This document shows positions 36,735 through 47,952 of a stretch of 64,000 nucleotides of DNA, in pieces. A model generated the notes under the pieces. The model was not told where the DNA came from, ran no database searches, and worked only from the letters and a program-made list of their open reading frames with translations. Source of the stretch: Theobroma cacao (taxonomy: Eukaryota > Streptophyta > Magnoliopsida > Malvales > Malvaceae). Position 1 is the stretch's first letter. Each line of letters opens with the position of its first letter. Where the stretch lies: assembly GCF_000208745.1 (NCBI RefSeq), contig NC_030854.1, forward strand, positions 17,743,494 through 17,807,493, given 5' to 3'. The translations under genes and the position numbers were made by a program.

Positions 36735-36905
36735 TATGACCTAGCTATGTGCGTGTGGGAATGCACATGAGTTGATAATGACCCAACTATGTGCGTGTGG
36801 GAGTGCACATGAGCTGATGATGACCCAACTATGTGTGGTGTGGAGTGTACATGAGCTGATGATTACCCAGCTATGTGCGAGTGGGGAGTGCACATGAGCT
36901 GATGA
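36735..36905. repeat. Minisatellite in LTR F, four units of about 43 bp
   Basis: Units share CTATGTGCGTGTGGGAGTGC, then ACATGAGCTGATGATGACCC. ATGTGC and GCACAT within a unit are complementary, allowing a short hairpin. This is the inverted counterpart of the array at 5260-5440. Confidence 0.85.
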
Positions 36906-37440
36906 TGGTGGGATGGTATATATATGATGATGTGTATATAAATATATATATAAATATGTGTGTTATAGAAAGTTCATGAGTATGGTATATGGTTGTAATA
37001 CATGTGAATCTCGTAGGTTAAACCTTGAGAATTTCTAAGCATGTTCAAGTTGATTTTGTCTTTACAGCTAAATGGCCTTTCCTTGAGAGAATAAAAATTT
37101 GTGGTTGGTGTCTTGTTTCTCGCTGTAGCAAAAAACTCTCGAGTTCGAATGGGTATACTGGCCTGGTTCTCGTTGCAGCGAGAATATCAAGCCCAGCTCT
37201 ATTATATACTTGCCATGTCATTCATGTACTTGATAGCATGTCTGCATACTAAGATGCCTCGAAAAATCATTAAAAGTTGGTATCGTACCTAGTGGTACAA
37301 TTAAATCGATTAAAACCTCAAACTAGTCCAAATAGAGATTTGAGGATGTATTTGAGAGTTATTGAACCTTAGAATGTCTTAAAATGGTGATTCGGAGTTC
37401 GAGGATTAATTTGGAATCCAATCGAGAATTTTTATAACAT

Positions 37441-37907
37441 NNNNNNNNNNNNNNNNNNNNNNNNNNNNNNNNNNNNNNNNNNNNNNNNNNNNNNNNNNNN
37501 NNNNNNNNNNNNNNNNNNNNNNNNNNNNNNNNNNNNNNNNNNNNNNNNNNNNNNNNNNNNNNNNNNNNNNNNNNNNNNNNNNNNNNNNNNNNNNNNNNNN
37601 NNNNNNNNNNNNNNNNNNNNNNNNNNNNNNNNNNNNNNNNNNNNNNNNNNNNNNNNNNNNNNNNNNNNNNNNNNNNNNNNNNNNNNNNNNNNNNNNNNNN
37701 NNNNNNNNNNNNNNNNNNNNNNNNNNNNNNNNNNNNNNNNNNNNNNNNNNNNNNNNNNNNNNNNNNNNNNNNNNNNNNNNNNNNNNNNNNNNNNNNNNNN
37801 NNNNNNNNNNNNNNNNNNNNNNNNNNNNNNNNNNNNNNNNNNNNNNNNNNNNNNNNNNNNNNNNNNNNNNNNNNNNNNNNNNNNNNNNNNNNNNNNNNNN
37901 NNNNNNN
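37441..37907. other. Assembly gap (Ns)
   Basis: 467 undetermined bases inside LTR H. By comparison with D and 6442 the gap covers the likely promoter and leader of the LTR transcript. A predicted open frame across it has no meaning. Confidence 0.98.
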
Positions 37908-38678
37908 TAGCTTAAGATTCACCTCTCCCATGCTTTCTTTTTCATTTTCTATGGTTGAAACCCAAACTTTCATGAAGGAAGTCATGTTGGCCGAATCAAG
38001 GGGGGGAAGTTTTGATGATGGTTTTTGTTAGATTTCATGCTATCTAGGTGTTTTTAGTGGTTTTGTGATATTCGGTATGAAAAACAAGCAAGAAAACCAC
38101 ATGTCCTTCACTAAACCCTCATTGGCCAAATTTAATAGGGAAAATATTGATGATGAATTTTGTTATATTTCATATTATTTAGCTCGTATTTGATGATTTA
38201 TGGTGTCGGATATCGACAATGGTTATTAAAAAGTATAGTTCCTTTAGTAAACGACTTGACCGACAATGAGAAAATCATTGTAAATGGACTTGGATTTGAT
38301 TTCTAATGATATATACGGACTTATTGGACTGTGTTGACACTGATTAGCACGTTAGTTTGGAATCAGAATGAGTTTCGGATGTGATAATTTAAGTCACAAT
38401 CAAGTTTATTGAGGTACTTTTGGTGTATTTGAAGTACTGAAAGTGCAATGAATCTATTTGGAGTTGAATTGGATGTTTTGACTAATTAAACAGTGTATAG
38501 TGCGAGTTAGGTCAAATACCATTTCTGTCCAATAACAATTGAACCTACGTAGAACATCATCTTTAAGTGATTATTCGAACATTCCTTATTCAATTTCATG
38601 CATTCATATAGAGCTTGGAATAGTTTTATAACAGTTTGGCACAAATGTATTGAATTACTTATTGTGTATTAGGTATAG

Positions 38679-38747
38679 GTGGTGAGCCCTCTGGTAAGGG
38701 CAAGGATATCGTATTCGAGGACCAGGAGTAGGAGTACTCTCGTTATT
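38679..38747 (+). CDS. Micro-exon with conserved peptide tail, LTR H
   Basis: After TATAG (acceptor AG at 38677-38678) the frame reads GGEPSGKGKDIVFEDQE and stops at TAG (38729-38731); a GTGAGT donor follows at 38748. Compared with D, codons for GEPSGKGK differ only at third positions. Upstream, the same frame is open to a TGA at 38651 with no ATG. The product is unknown, and the exon may be non-coding in this copy. Confidence 0.45.
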
Positions 38748-41517
38748 GTGAGTAATCAGACTATCATCTTAACTATCTAAAGTAATTTATACTCATTTTT
38801 ATGATTTTAAAGAATAATGAACTTAAATTGTAAACTATTATGTTTTATAACTGAAGTGTTGGTTAAATGAAATGAGATTCATAATTTGGTTTGAAATTGA
38901 ATCCTAGTTTTGGAAATTGAGTAAGTGAAGACTATATACTTGTGTTATATATATGTTTTGACTATTGTTAGTTATGCCGACCCTACTTTGTAATAAATGT
39001 ATCGGCATAACGGGATTTGTAATTGACATATGGCTTGAATTGATGGCCTATGACTATGTGATGGCATGAATGGTTGGATTTGTGTTTGTATGGAATATAT
39101 GAACTGTTTTGTTTTACCTTGACAGGCTGGGTAATATCATATTAGCCATGTCATACTACCGAAATTTTTATTACTTTGGTGGGGTAATTGATTAGCTTAC
39201 TGTAGTGGGCGAGTTTCCGTGGACTGGCCTATTAGAAGGGCACGGTAAACCCCATCATATTTTGCCTTAGTATGAGAGGCACGGAGGGTATCTCTTAAGG
39301 TAGTTTAGAGTTCACTTCATGCCGAACCACCACGTGAGGGTGAAACTTAGCCAACGCCAAGGAACGGTTGTGTTTTTAAACGTAAAAACATGTTTTAAGT
39401 GTATATGTTATTTTAACAACCTTGGCGGACTCGGTTGGATGCCCTGCGCAAGGTGTCACCAAGTACAAGTTTTGGCATGAGCCAAGTTTTTAAGAGTCAT
39501 AAGCCTTGTTGATTTTTTTATGAAATGTAACTGTTTTATATGGGTTGAAATGAGTTTTAATGTTATGAATCAGATTATGATTAGATGTTTTAATTGTCTT
39601 CATTTACTTAGCTTTAGATGTTATAGATGATCTTTGCTTACTCACTGGGTTTATAAAAACTCACCATCCTTCTTTTCACCCATTTCAGGCTCAGAACAGC
39701 CTGTAGACAGCCGATTTTGTCGAGGGTTTGCTTTTGGATTCGCACCCTTAGAAATCGTAGGTTTACAGTCGTGTTAATTTTTGTTATTTTGGGGCTCACA
39801 AGTCATTGTAGAATATTTTTGTATACCTTGGCACAGTGTGCTATTATATATATAAATTTATTTTGTTATTACGTTTTATTAACTATTTACGTAGAATTTT
39901 GTAAATATTGTTTTATATGAAAATGGAATATTTTATTCAATATTTTTACTTAGTTTGATTAGCTATAATTTCACTTTAAATAGATGATTTAGATACCTAA
40001 ATTTATTTTTAGATATGAAATGTATATTTTTCATTTATATATTATATTTTTTAGCAAATTTTCAAAATTTTTTAGTAAAATGACCAAAATGCCCCTGTGC
40101 AGTAGAAATTACTTTTTGATTGTCTTTGATTTGAAAATAGTTTATATTCCTTTAAAACATGATATTTAGTAACTGTTGCTCACAGGGGAGGCGGAAAACT
40201 GATGCTAGAGCCTTGCGAGATTTCGGTTGACATTCCGGGTAAGGTATGTCTATCGGGATATCGCGACGGTTGCCACAAGCTCGAAGAGAGTACTGGATCG
40301 TGACAGAGAAAGTTGTTGATACTTCTCGCTGCAGTGAGATTTATTCTCACTTCAGCGAGAAACATTTTGTTTTGTCACCCGAATCTCGCTGCAGCGAGAA
40401 ACTTTCTGTCCAGCATGCTACCTTGGTTGATTGCTATCCCATTTGCCATTTCAATAACACCATAGTTGATCATGGACTCCCAACATTAAGGAAATTATTT
40501 AATTAAGTTTGAAATGAGGGGTTTTAGAGAAAAACCCTAATCCAATTGATAATTTGAGCCAAATTTTGCTGCAGTGAAGACCCATCGTTTTACTTGACTT
40601 GACTTGCTTGAATACTATTAAAGTTTTCACTCTTCAAATCCTTTGTTGTGCATGGACCTTTTCGTCAAGTGATTAACTCATTAAGTGTTTAATGAGGGGA
40701 TTTAATAAGAACTAAACTAAATTGCATTGGTTTTGAAATAAATGTATCATGATTTCTTTAAACGTTCCTTATTGTTTGCTTGTTCCCTTCCTTTGTTCAC
40801 TCACTGGGTTTATACTCACCGTTTTCAACTTCATGTTTTCAAATTAAGAGGCAATCGGTAACTAAGTCGAGGTGTCCTCGTAAATTCGTATCCTTGGTAT
40901 GCATCTTGGCATTCCGTACCCGCACTTATTCCTTGGTCACTCCGCTAGAAGCCTAGAGTCATTTTTGTTGTAAATACGTATATGTGATGTAAAGTACTAA
41001 GATATATGCCTTAGACCTTATATGTATATTTTGATTGGTAAAGCCACAACGAGTTGGCAATCGTTATCAATATTTCAAATTAAAATTATGAAAAATATGA
41101 CTTTAGCAATTTTGATGGAATGATAAACAGGTCATATAGATAGGCTTGCTTGGGCTTAGTGGGCTACGTCTATTGGGCCCATGCGTCGATCATGGCCCAA
41201 AAATTGGGTCGTGACACTGATGATGTTTAATGTTTATATTATTGTGCACTATGGCAGTGGCACTTGTTAATACAAATATAGATGTATTAAGTTGAGCTTA
41301 CACAATTAAGTTGAAAAGTTCCTTTATTGTGTAATAAGTTTTAAGAATGTATGTATATCGATTATGTACGTTAATAGACATGATATGATGCTTCCACATG
41401 AGATGATGAATGTTTGATGATGTTATGATAGGAGGCTTGCTTGGGCTTAACGGGTTATGCTCATTTGGGTCCATGTGCTGGTCACAATCCCTCCCAAAAA
41501 TTGGATGTGACAGTTAT

Positions 41518-43688
41518 CCTTCTTGATTTACACGCACATAACTATCTTTTACTTGTCAATTTCCTAGCAGCAATTAAATTCAAAATACTTAGCAACTTTA
41601 CAATTGATTCTATCCCAAGCTTGCTACCCACACTTATCTTTATGCTTTTATATCCTATTCTTTATTCCCTCTTCTCATTCAAGAAGTAACCATTAACCAA
41701 ATGGTTCAATTCATGCTGTAACCATCATTCCTTCACAATTAATCTTTTGCACATATATACTTATATATATATACATAGGCAGCAACTTTACCAAGAATTC
41801 TCAAGTCTTTACATGCATAATTTTCTATCCTTTACTTTTTTCAAAATGTTACATTCACACAACATCAAATCTCATAACTAGTATAAACATTCTTCCTAAC
41901 CGTACCCAAGATAGCACAACCAATTTACATTGCATGCTTACCTTTAGAATGGCTTGGATCTTCCATGTGTTTCAACATTTCTCTAAAGCCCTTTTCTTTA
42001 TACCTCAATTTCCACCATTCAATAAGGGTTTAGTAACATGCATACAACTATTCTCTTTCAAACCTTGTAGATCTTTGCTGCCACAAACATTTTCCCATAA
42101 TTACCAACTCATTTCCTTAAGAAATCTATAACTAAAAATCAAACTTCCACTTACCATAACTTGGTTGAACTCGTGGATCATCCATATTCTTTTCCTCTTG
42201 ATCCAAAGCTTTTTTTCCATGTTTCTTGACCACCATGAAAAATAACTCATATCTCTCAACAATGGATGAATTTCTAGAGGCAATGAAGCTTGATGATAGG
42301 AAAATGGCAAGAAATAAGCTCATGAGGAACTAAGAGAATTGGAGTAGCCAAGCACTTTTCTCTCAAGGGTGGTGGACAAGACAAAGTGAAAATGAGATTC
42401 CATTCCCTTTTTTTTGTTCTTTGTTATGGGCAGATCTCTCAAGGCAAAAGCCTTGAAATGGCTTTCATTTCCCATTTTCTTTCCATTTCTTTCATGGGCG
42501 GATTGCCCAAGGAAATGGCAGCATTTCCTTTCATCTCATCCCAAGTCACATTTGATTTCATCTCCTTTTATTTCCACTTGTCATTCCCCCTTTTGTCCAC
42601 TTTATCACCCAACAATATTTCATGCGAATTCCCTTTACCAATAGCCTTGCCACCCCATGAACCAATAAGACCTCTGCAATTATTCCACTCTTGAATCCTA
42701 TTTGGCCTCTTTCAAAACTAATAGGATTTCATGCACTCTTTAATTTATTTCTTTTATTCTTAATCCTTTCTCTACCACCATGTGTACCCACTCAAATTTC
42801 ATGCATGGCTTTCTCTTAATTAAGTATTCTTTGTTCTCTTTCTCTTTGGTTTCTTTCACATGGTGGGGGTCCCACATGTCCCCCACTAAGCTTTATCCTT
42901 TTTACATGCAATCATTTGCATGTAATATTAACTTCACATGCAATTTTCATCAAGCTAAACAATCTCACTTGCATTTCATTTTGCTTGCATCCTACTTGAA
43001 TTTCATCTTGCTTTCCAAGATTTAAATATATACATTCAATATTCACTTAACTTAAATTGGAGAAATTACACATAAGCCCTTTAATTTTTTTCTTATTTAC
43101 CATTTGACCCTCTAAACTTTTCATCCTTACAATTTATCTTTTAAACTTTTGATAATTACAACTTCACCCCTTAACTTTTCATTATTTAGAATTCTACCCC
43201 TCAACTTCTTATTCTTTTCAATTGGGTCCTCCCATCATTCTTTTAATTTCAATTCTCTTCTATTTTTCTTCCTTTGCACTTGTACAAATAAAATATCAAA
43301 TTCATACTCCACCAAAGCGCTACCATAATATTTAAATATATACTTACTCTTTCTCACTTAATTTAATGAAGGCACGTGGGTCCCACTAATACTTACTACC
43401 TTTGAGATTTTTCTTACTTCCACTCTCCCACTTAAACAAATTGTACAAATTACACATTCTTCGTGTAATAAAACTAATTTGGCATTTATATTATTTTAAT
43501 ATTATTATATCTAAAAAATATTATTTTATTCTAAAATTTTCCTTTAGCCTTCTAAGGCTCCAAAACATCCTATTTTGCCCCGGTTTAGCTCTGTAGCACC
43601 TTTTAACTCCATAACTTTGACTTTAATAAAATATTATTATTTTATTATTATTTTATCACATAAGGAATATTTTATTTCAAAATATTCC
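41518..43688 (-). mobile_element. Large LTR E, right part
   Basis: After the right TSD of G (GTTAT, 41513-41517) the sequence resembles the 3' half of LTR 4510 in plus orientation. The best match is 43250-43680 against 9640-10035, including CCTTCTAAGGCTCCAAAACA and CACCTTTTAACTC. It is interrupted at 43689 by copia A (TSD ATTCC, 43684-43688). Open frames here (for example 42386-42694) have no family likeness and no codon pattern, so they are not annotated as genes. Confidence 0.6.
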
Positions 43689-43920
43689 TGTTGACTAGTG
43701 TTTGGTAGAGATCTTTTAGGAATAATTTTAAGAATTATTGTATTTCTGTATCTGATTTTTAGGACCTAATATTATGCTTTCTATANTTTATTAGTATAAC
43801 TTACTTTATTTTAGGGTTAGGTTTAGGTTACGGATATATATATATATATATATATAGGCTGTTGTAAATAATTTTATATATGACAGAGAATAAAAAACTC
43901 TCTTGTTTTTCCTCTCAACA
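43689..43920 (+). repeat. 5' LTR of copia A (232 bp)
   Basis: Begins TGTTGACTAGTG and ends CCTCTCAACA, and is followed at once by the primer site TGGTATCAGAGC. Left TSD would be ATTCC. It includes a (TA)n run near 43836-43855 and one undetermined base at 43786. The LTR is very short compared with the others here. The 3' LTR is outside the window. Confidence 0.82.
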
Positions 43921-43932
43921 TGGTATCAGAGC
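43921..43932 (+). other. Primer binding site of copia A
   Basis: TGGTATCAGAGC is the standard site complementary to the 3' end of initiator methionine tRNA used by most plant copia elements. Confidence 0.9.
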
Positions 43933-44037
43933 TTCTGCTGACTAACGAAACCATATTTTTTATTGTTCGACAGTAGAGGATCTTGTCTGCTTCTCTTGAC
44001 AACCGCTAAAAGCCTTGCTTTACTAGTGTTTCAAATC

Positions 44038-44990
44038 ATGGCTGATGGGAAGAAAACAACTACTGAAAATAAGGTTGGTTTGATCGGTGAGAATCCTTCA
44101 TTACAAATCAGTCCCGTAAAGCTAGATGAAACTAATTATCTTGTGTAGTCAAGATCTTGTCTATTGTTCATCCAAGCTAGAGGTATGAAAGGATATGTTA
44201 CTAGAAAAAAACAAAAGCCAAACGTCACCAGTCCCACCTACAACCAGTGGGAATATGAAAACTCTCTTTTAATGTCATGGCTCATTAATTCCATGCAACC
44301 TCAAATTGCCCGAGGTTATCTGTTGCTGAATACTGCATCTAAGATTTGGAATACAGCCTCTCAAACCTATTCTCAAGTGGGCAATGATGCACAGATTTAT
44401 GAATTGGGGAATAAGGTGCATGAGATGAAACAAGGTGAGATGACTATTGCTCAATACTTTGCTGAATTTAGTGGTTTATGGTAGGAACTCAACTATTACC
44501 AAGATTTCCAAGCAGCATGTTCTGAAGATGCAGCCAAATTCCATAAATTCGTGGAAAAAGAATGCATATATGATTTTCTTGTTGGTTTAAATATGGAATA
44601 TGATTACATATGGGTTCAGGTACTTGGTAAGGATCCTTTGCCTTCATTAAGGCAAACCTATTCATATGTGCAGCAAAAAGAAAGTCGAAGAAGTGCCATG
44701 ATACACACAGTTTCAGTAAACATGGTAGGGTTAGTTACAAATTCCTTTCATAAATAGCTAAAAATCAATAACCAAGGTCCATCAGACAAGGATCATTTAC
44801 ACTGTGATTATTGTGGGAAGCAAAGGCATACTAAGGAGACTTGTTGGAAATTGAATGGTCGACCAACTATAGTTTGTGGAGGTAAATGGATGGGCTTAAC
44901 AAGACCACAAGCAAACTTATCCAAAGCAGTAGAAATACTTAGAGAGAGAACTAATATTGGGATTCTCAATCAACCATAACTACTTCCTCT
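44038..44990 (+). pseudogene. Copia A gag
   Basis: ATG at 44038 (MADGKKTTTENKVGLIGENP). The frame reads through stops at about 44146, 44482 and 44755 with SPVKLDETNYLV, GYVTRKKQKPNVTSPTYNQW, WLINSMQPQIARGYLLLNTA and FLVGLNMEYDYIWVQVLGKD. The zinc knuckle CDYCGKQRHTKETC (C-x2-C-x4-H-x4-C) is intact near 44802. The N-terminal UBN2/DUF-type gag layout and knuckle are those of RE1/Retrofit-like plant copia. Three stops make it a pseudogene. Confidence 0.85.
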
Positions 44991-46031
44991 AATTTTGTCA
45001 AAACAGGTACTGCTTTTCTTGCCAATCTTGATACTCATAATGATTCATGGATTATAGATTCTAGAGCAAACAAACATAGGACAGGCTCTTTCAATAAATT
45101 TTTAACTTATTCTCCGTGTTTAGACAATGATAAAGTCCGGATAGTAGATGGATCTTTAGCATCTATATTTGGAACAGGTTCTGTTAATGTATTCCTACCA
45201 TTAATCTATCTTCAGTTCTTCATGTTCTTAGTTTTCCTATTAGCCTTTTATCTGTTAGTTCAATTACAAAAGCACTTGATTGCAAAATTGAATGCTTTCC
45301 AACTCATTGTGTTTTTCAAGACCTTAAAACAAGGAGAATGATTGACTTTGGTAAATTGCAAGATAGCTTGTATCTACTAGAGGAAGGTTGCAGTAACTTG
45401 ATTCCTGGTATAACTCAAGCCCTATTAGGAGACTCTATGAATGTTAACCAAGAAATAATCCAATGGCATAGACGATTAGGACACCCATCTTTTTTTATTT
45501 TAGAAAAATTATATGCTAGTTTGTTTAAAAAATGCAAATTAAATTTATCATTTTGTGATGCTGGTGAATTTGCTAAACACAACAGACATTATTATCCTTC
45601 AACTAATAATAAAAGTTCAATTCCTTTTATGACTATTCATTCTGATACATGGGGACCTAGTCGAACAGTTTTTCTATCCGGTTACAGATGGTTTGTTACC
45701 TTTATCAATTGTTGTACTAGATTAACTTGGGTTTATTTGATGAAAGCAAAGAATGAGGTTTTTTCTTGTTTTCAACTATTTCACAAAATGATTTGTACAC
45801 AATTTGATGCCAAGGTTAAGATTCTGAGAACCGACAATGGTATAGAATACATAGATGGTGTGTTTAGGGCATATCTAGATTTCAATGGAATATTACACCA
45901 AACTAGTTGTGTAGACACTAGTGCACAAAATGGAGTGTCTAAAAGGAAAACAGGCACCTATTAGAAGTGGCTCGATCTTTCATGTTTACTATGAATGTTC
46001 CAAAAGTTTATTGAAGCGATGCAGTACTTTC
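44991..46031 (+). pseudogene. Copia A protease and integrase, left part
   Basis: Protease remnant near 45045 reads DSWIIDSRANKHRTG, where D-S-R replaces the expected catalytic D-S-G. The open frame 45338-45964 is pre-integrase and integrase core: WHRRLGHPSF (zinc region), HSDTWGPS (first D) and RTDNGIEY (second D). The third acidic residue in QNGVSKRKTG appears changed to K. After 45964 stops follow, up to MQYF or equivalent where copia B is inserted (TSD CTTTC, 46027-46031). Host sequence resumes at 62007 with VAYLINRMPL. Confidence 0.85.
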
Positions 46032-47105
46032 TGTTGGTCCCTATAATATGTGCCAGAGGGGGGTGAATAACATAATTTGGCTCTTGACAAGATTGAAAAC
46101 TAATTTTTAGAACTTAAGAAAACAAAAATAGAGTATAAAATGCACAGCAATTTAGAGTGGTTCGATCCAAGACCTACATCCACTACCTTGATTATCCAAC
46201 CAAGGATTTTCTCACAAACTCACTAACAACTGGTGAAATTCACAAGCTTCCACCAAGCTTTTACAATTGCTTTTACCAAGCTCAACCATAACCCTTTACA
46301 CTAGTTTTTCATGGGCTCAACTAAAACCCAAAGTGGTTTTCCAAGGCTCAACCACAACCTTCAACAATCAAGCTATCCCAAGCTTGAATAACCCTTTAGA
46401 GTGACTCCCTCACTCTAAGAATACAGGAGAAGTAGTAAAAGAAGGTACCTATGATCACTGGTTGATTTGAAGTGGTACAAGATTGAGTGCTAAATACAAA
46501 TGCAAAGAGTAGGCGTTTAAATGCAAACAAATGTAGTGAAGCTTTTCTGGTTTTTCAACTTTCTATAGCTCAAATCTTATTCAAGGCTTCTAAAAACTTA
46601 TTTTTAATTGTTGGAAGACCTTTTATATTTGAAGATGCAACTCTGATGGCAGTTTGGCAATTTATATCCGTTAAAAACAGTTGAGGATGAGTTCTAGCTG
46701 TTAATCTGTCTTGTAGTGCTCTGGTTCAAATTACAGACAGAGAGCTCGTAGTCGATTAACTTGGTTGATTAAGTTGGTTTTGTTTATGGTTTGCAGATTC
46801 TGGCAGAGAGCACTTAGTCGACTGACTTGGTCGACTAAACTGATTCTGTTTCTCAAACTCTTCAGCCCGTCATTTCTCTAATTTGAATTTTGGTCAACCA
46901 ATGTTCTTCTTTGTTTTACCATTAAGCTTCCTCCTTGTTACTCAGTTACATCTTGTTGATTTTATCCCTTTTTTTCTTTAAAAAATACTCTTTGAAGAGT
47001 TAATAGATTAATTTTATATATTAATTTCCTACACACTTAAGTAAAGGTATTAGACACAAATAAATGGAAATGTTTTATTATCATCAAAAACTAATGGAGC
47101 CAACA
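46032..47105 (-). repeat. 3' LTR of copia B (1074 bp)
   Basis: Runs from TGTTGGTCCCTATAATATG to ATGGAGCCAACA on the plus strand and matches 58214-62006 once LTR C is removed. Near 46814-46838 it has two GTCGAC words in a dyad (TTAGTCGAC and GTCGACTAA). No coding. Confidence 0.9.
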
Positions 47106-47120
47106 ATCTCTCCCTTTTTG
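47106..47120 (-). other. Polypurine tract of copia B
   Basis: On minus, CAAAAAGGGAGAGAT precedes the 3' LTR start TGTTGG. Typical of SIRE/Maximus elements. Confidence 0.85.
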
Positions 47121-47952
47121 ATGATGACAAAACACTCCTTGATTAACAGCATAGTGTCATTTTAATTCTTTTTAGTTTTCTGCAGAAAATGAAGATTGCT
47201 CCTATTAAGTATAAGCTCCCCCTTAGTGTGTGCATATTTTGCTTATTTTACTTCAGCCAATTTTATTCTCGTCATATAGAAAATGATATTGTACATTTAA
47301 AGTATACATATGTTCAGCAACATAGAGTGATTTGCAGCAAGTAAGTATTAGCAGATCATCATTAAACTTTCAGCTTTAAGTGTTGACAAATTTTATCACT
47401 GTTTTAGCAGCTGTCAACAGTTTATTGATTTCAGATTTAGTCTACATCATTCGTGTTTCAAATGATATATTATACACACCATCTATATCTATTTTCAAAT
47501 AGAAATTATCCACAATGCCATAATAAAAATCATTTATCAACATGTAAATAAATATCAGCATGGCATTAGCAGATTTTGTTCATGAAAGTCAAAATACCAA
47601 AATAGCAAAATATCAGCAGACTCCAATTATAATAGTTAAGCAACATAGTCATATCAGCATTCATTTTTCACATACAACCACATAAACAACAGAATTAAAA
47701 CTGAGTGTTTAAGTGCCACCATGGCACAAATAGCAGTTAATTAAAAAGTATTTCGAAATTGCCCTTAGATAATTTTGCTTCCTATCTCCTATTTTTCTAA
47801 GTTCCTGCTCCTGATTCTGCTTTTTTTTCTTTCTTGGGTTCTTGGTTCCTCTACACTAACACATTTTTTTTTTAAATTTAATCTTTGGTTTCTGGTTCTT
47901 GCACCCATTATATTCTACTCCCCCTTTTTGTCAACATCAAAGGGAGGGGCTT
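47121..47952. other. Copia B 3' untranslated region
   Basis: About 830 bases between polypurine tract and extra ORF. AT-rich; no open frame with family likeness and no repeat seen. Confidence 0.6.

Larger units (their letters stand above)
37185..40305 (+). mobile_element. Solo LTR H, 3.12 kb, nested in F
   Basis: Left end TATCAAGCCC (a mutated TG) is preceded by GAGAA (37180-37184), and right end GGATCGTGACA is followed by GAGAA (40306-40310), a perfect TSD. It is collinear with inverted 6442 and with D. A run of 467 Ns (37441-37907) replaces the part where exon 1 would lie. Visible signs are the micro-exon 38679-38747, a GC-rich block at 39180-39480, the ACTCACTGGGTTTATA motif (39640) and acceptor TTTCAG (39683-39688). 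Confidence 0.85.
37118..40399. repeat. Five TCTCGCTGCAGCGAGA-type palindromes flanking H
   Basis: Copies of a 16-base palindrome or close variants are at 37118-37133, 37168-37183, 40324-40339, 40345-40360 and 40384-40399. The last is perfect. They belong to LTR F; LTR H was inserted at the edge of the second copy. Weaker relatives are in LTR C near 58818-58850 (TTCGCTACAGCGAG). Confidence 0.75.
35481..41216 (+). mobile_element. Large solo LTR F, nested in G, host of H
   Basis: It starts TGTGAGACCTTG and ends GGGTCGTGACA. Flanks TTGAT (35476-35480) and CTGAT (41217-41221) agree at 4 of 5. It is the inverted relative of LTR C: both ends match C's complement. Along the plus strand it has TATAAATA (35873), a leader, a GTGAGT donor at 36198, a minisatellite (36735-36905) and the ACTCACTGGGTTTATA motif near 40798. 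LTR H is inserted at 37185-40305. Net length is about 2.6 kb. No proteins are encoded. Confidence 0.8.
31993..41512 (+). mobile_element. Large LTR G, host of LTRs F and H
   Basis: The left end TTGAAATCCC is preceded by GTTAT (31988-31992), and the right end GGATGTGACA is followed by GTTAT (41513-41517), a perfect 5-bp TSD. The expected left terminus TGTGAAA seems to have mutated. Right part 41430-41512 is the complement of a TGTCACATCC-type LTR start, and 33450-35480 matches LTRs 21602 and B. Net length is about 3.8 kb, longer than 21602, with a coding-like segment (32450-32910) that 21602 lacks. It is a solo LTR by form. Strand is that of the predicted transcript. Confidence 0.7.

Noticed and set aside
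37359..37985. 208-codon open frame at 37359-37985
   Set aside because: Most of it is undetermined bases; meaningless.
42386..42694. Open frames at 41441-41689, 42386-42694 and 42780-43025 as possible host genes
   Set aside because: They are inside LTR E, hydrophobic and low complexity, overlap other frames, and match no family I recognise.
43836..43855. (TA)n run in the copia A LTR as a notable signal
   Set aside because: Simple sequence common in plant DNA; no further structure around it.
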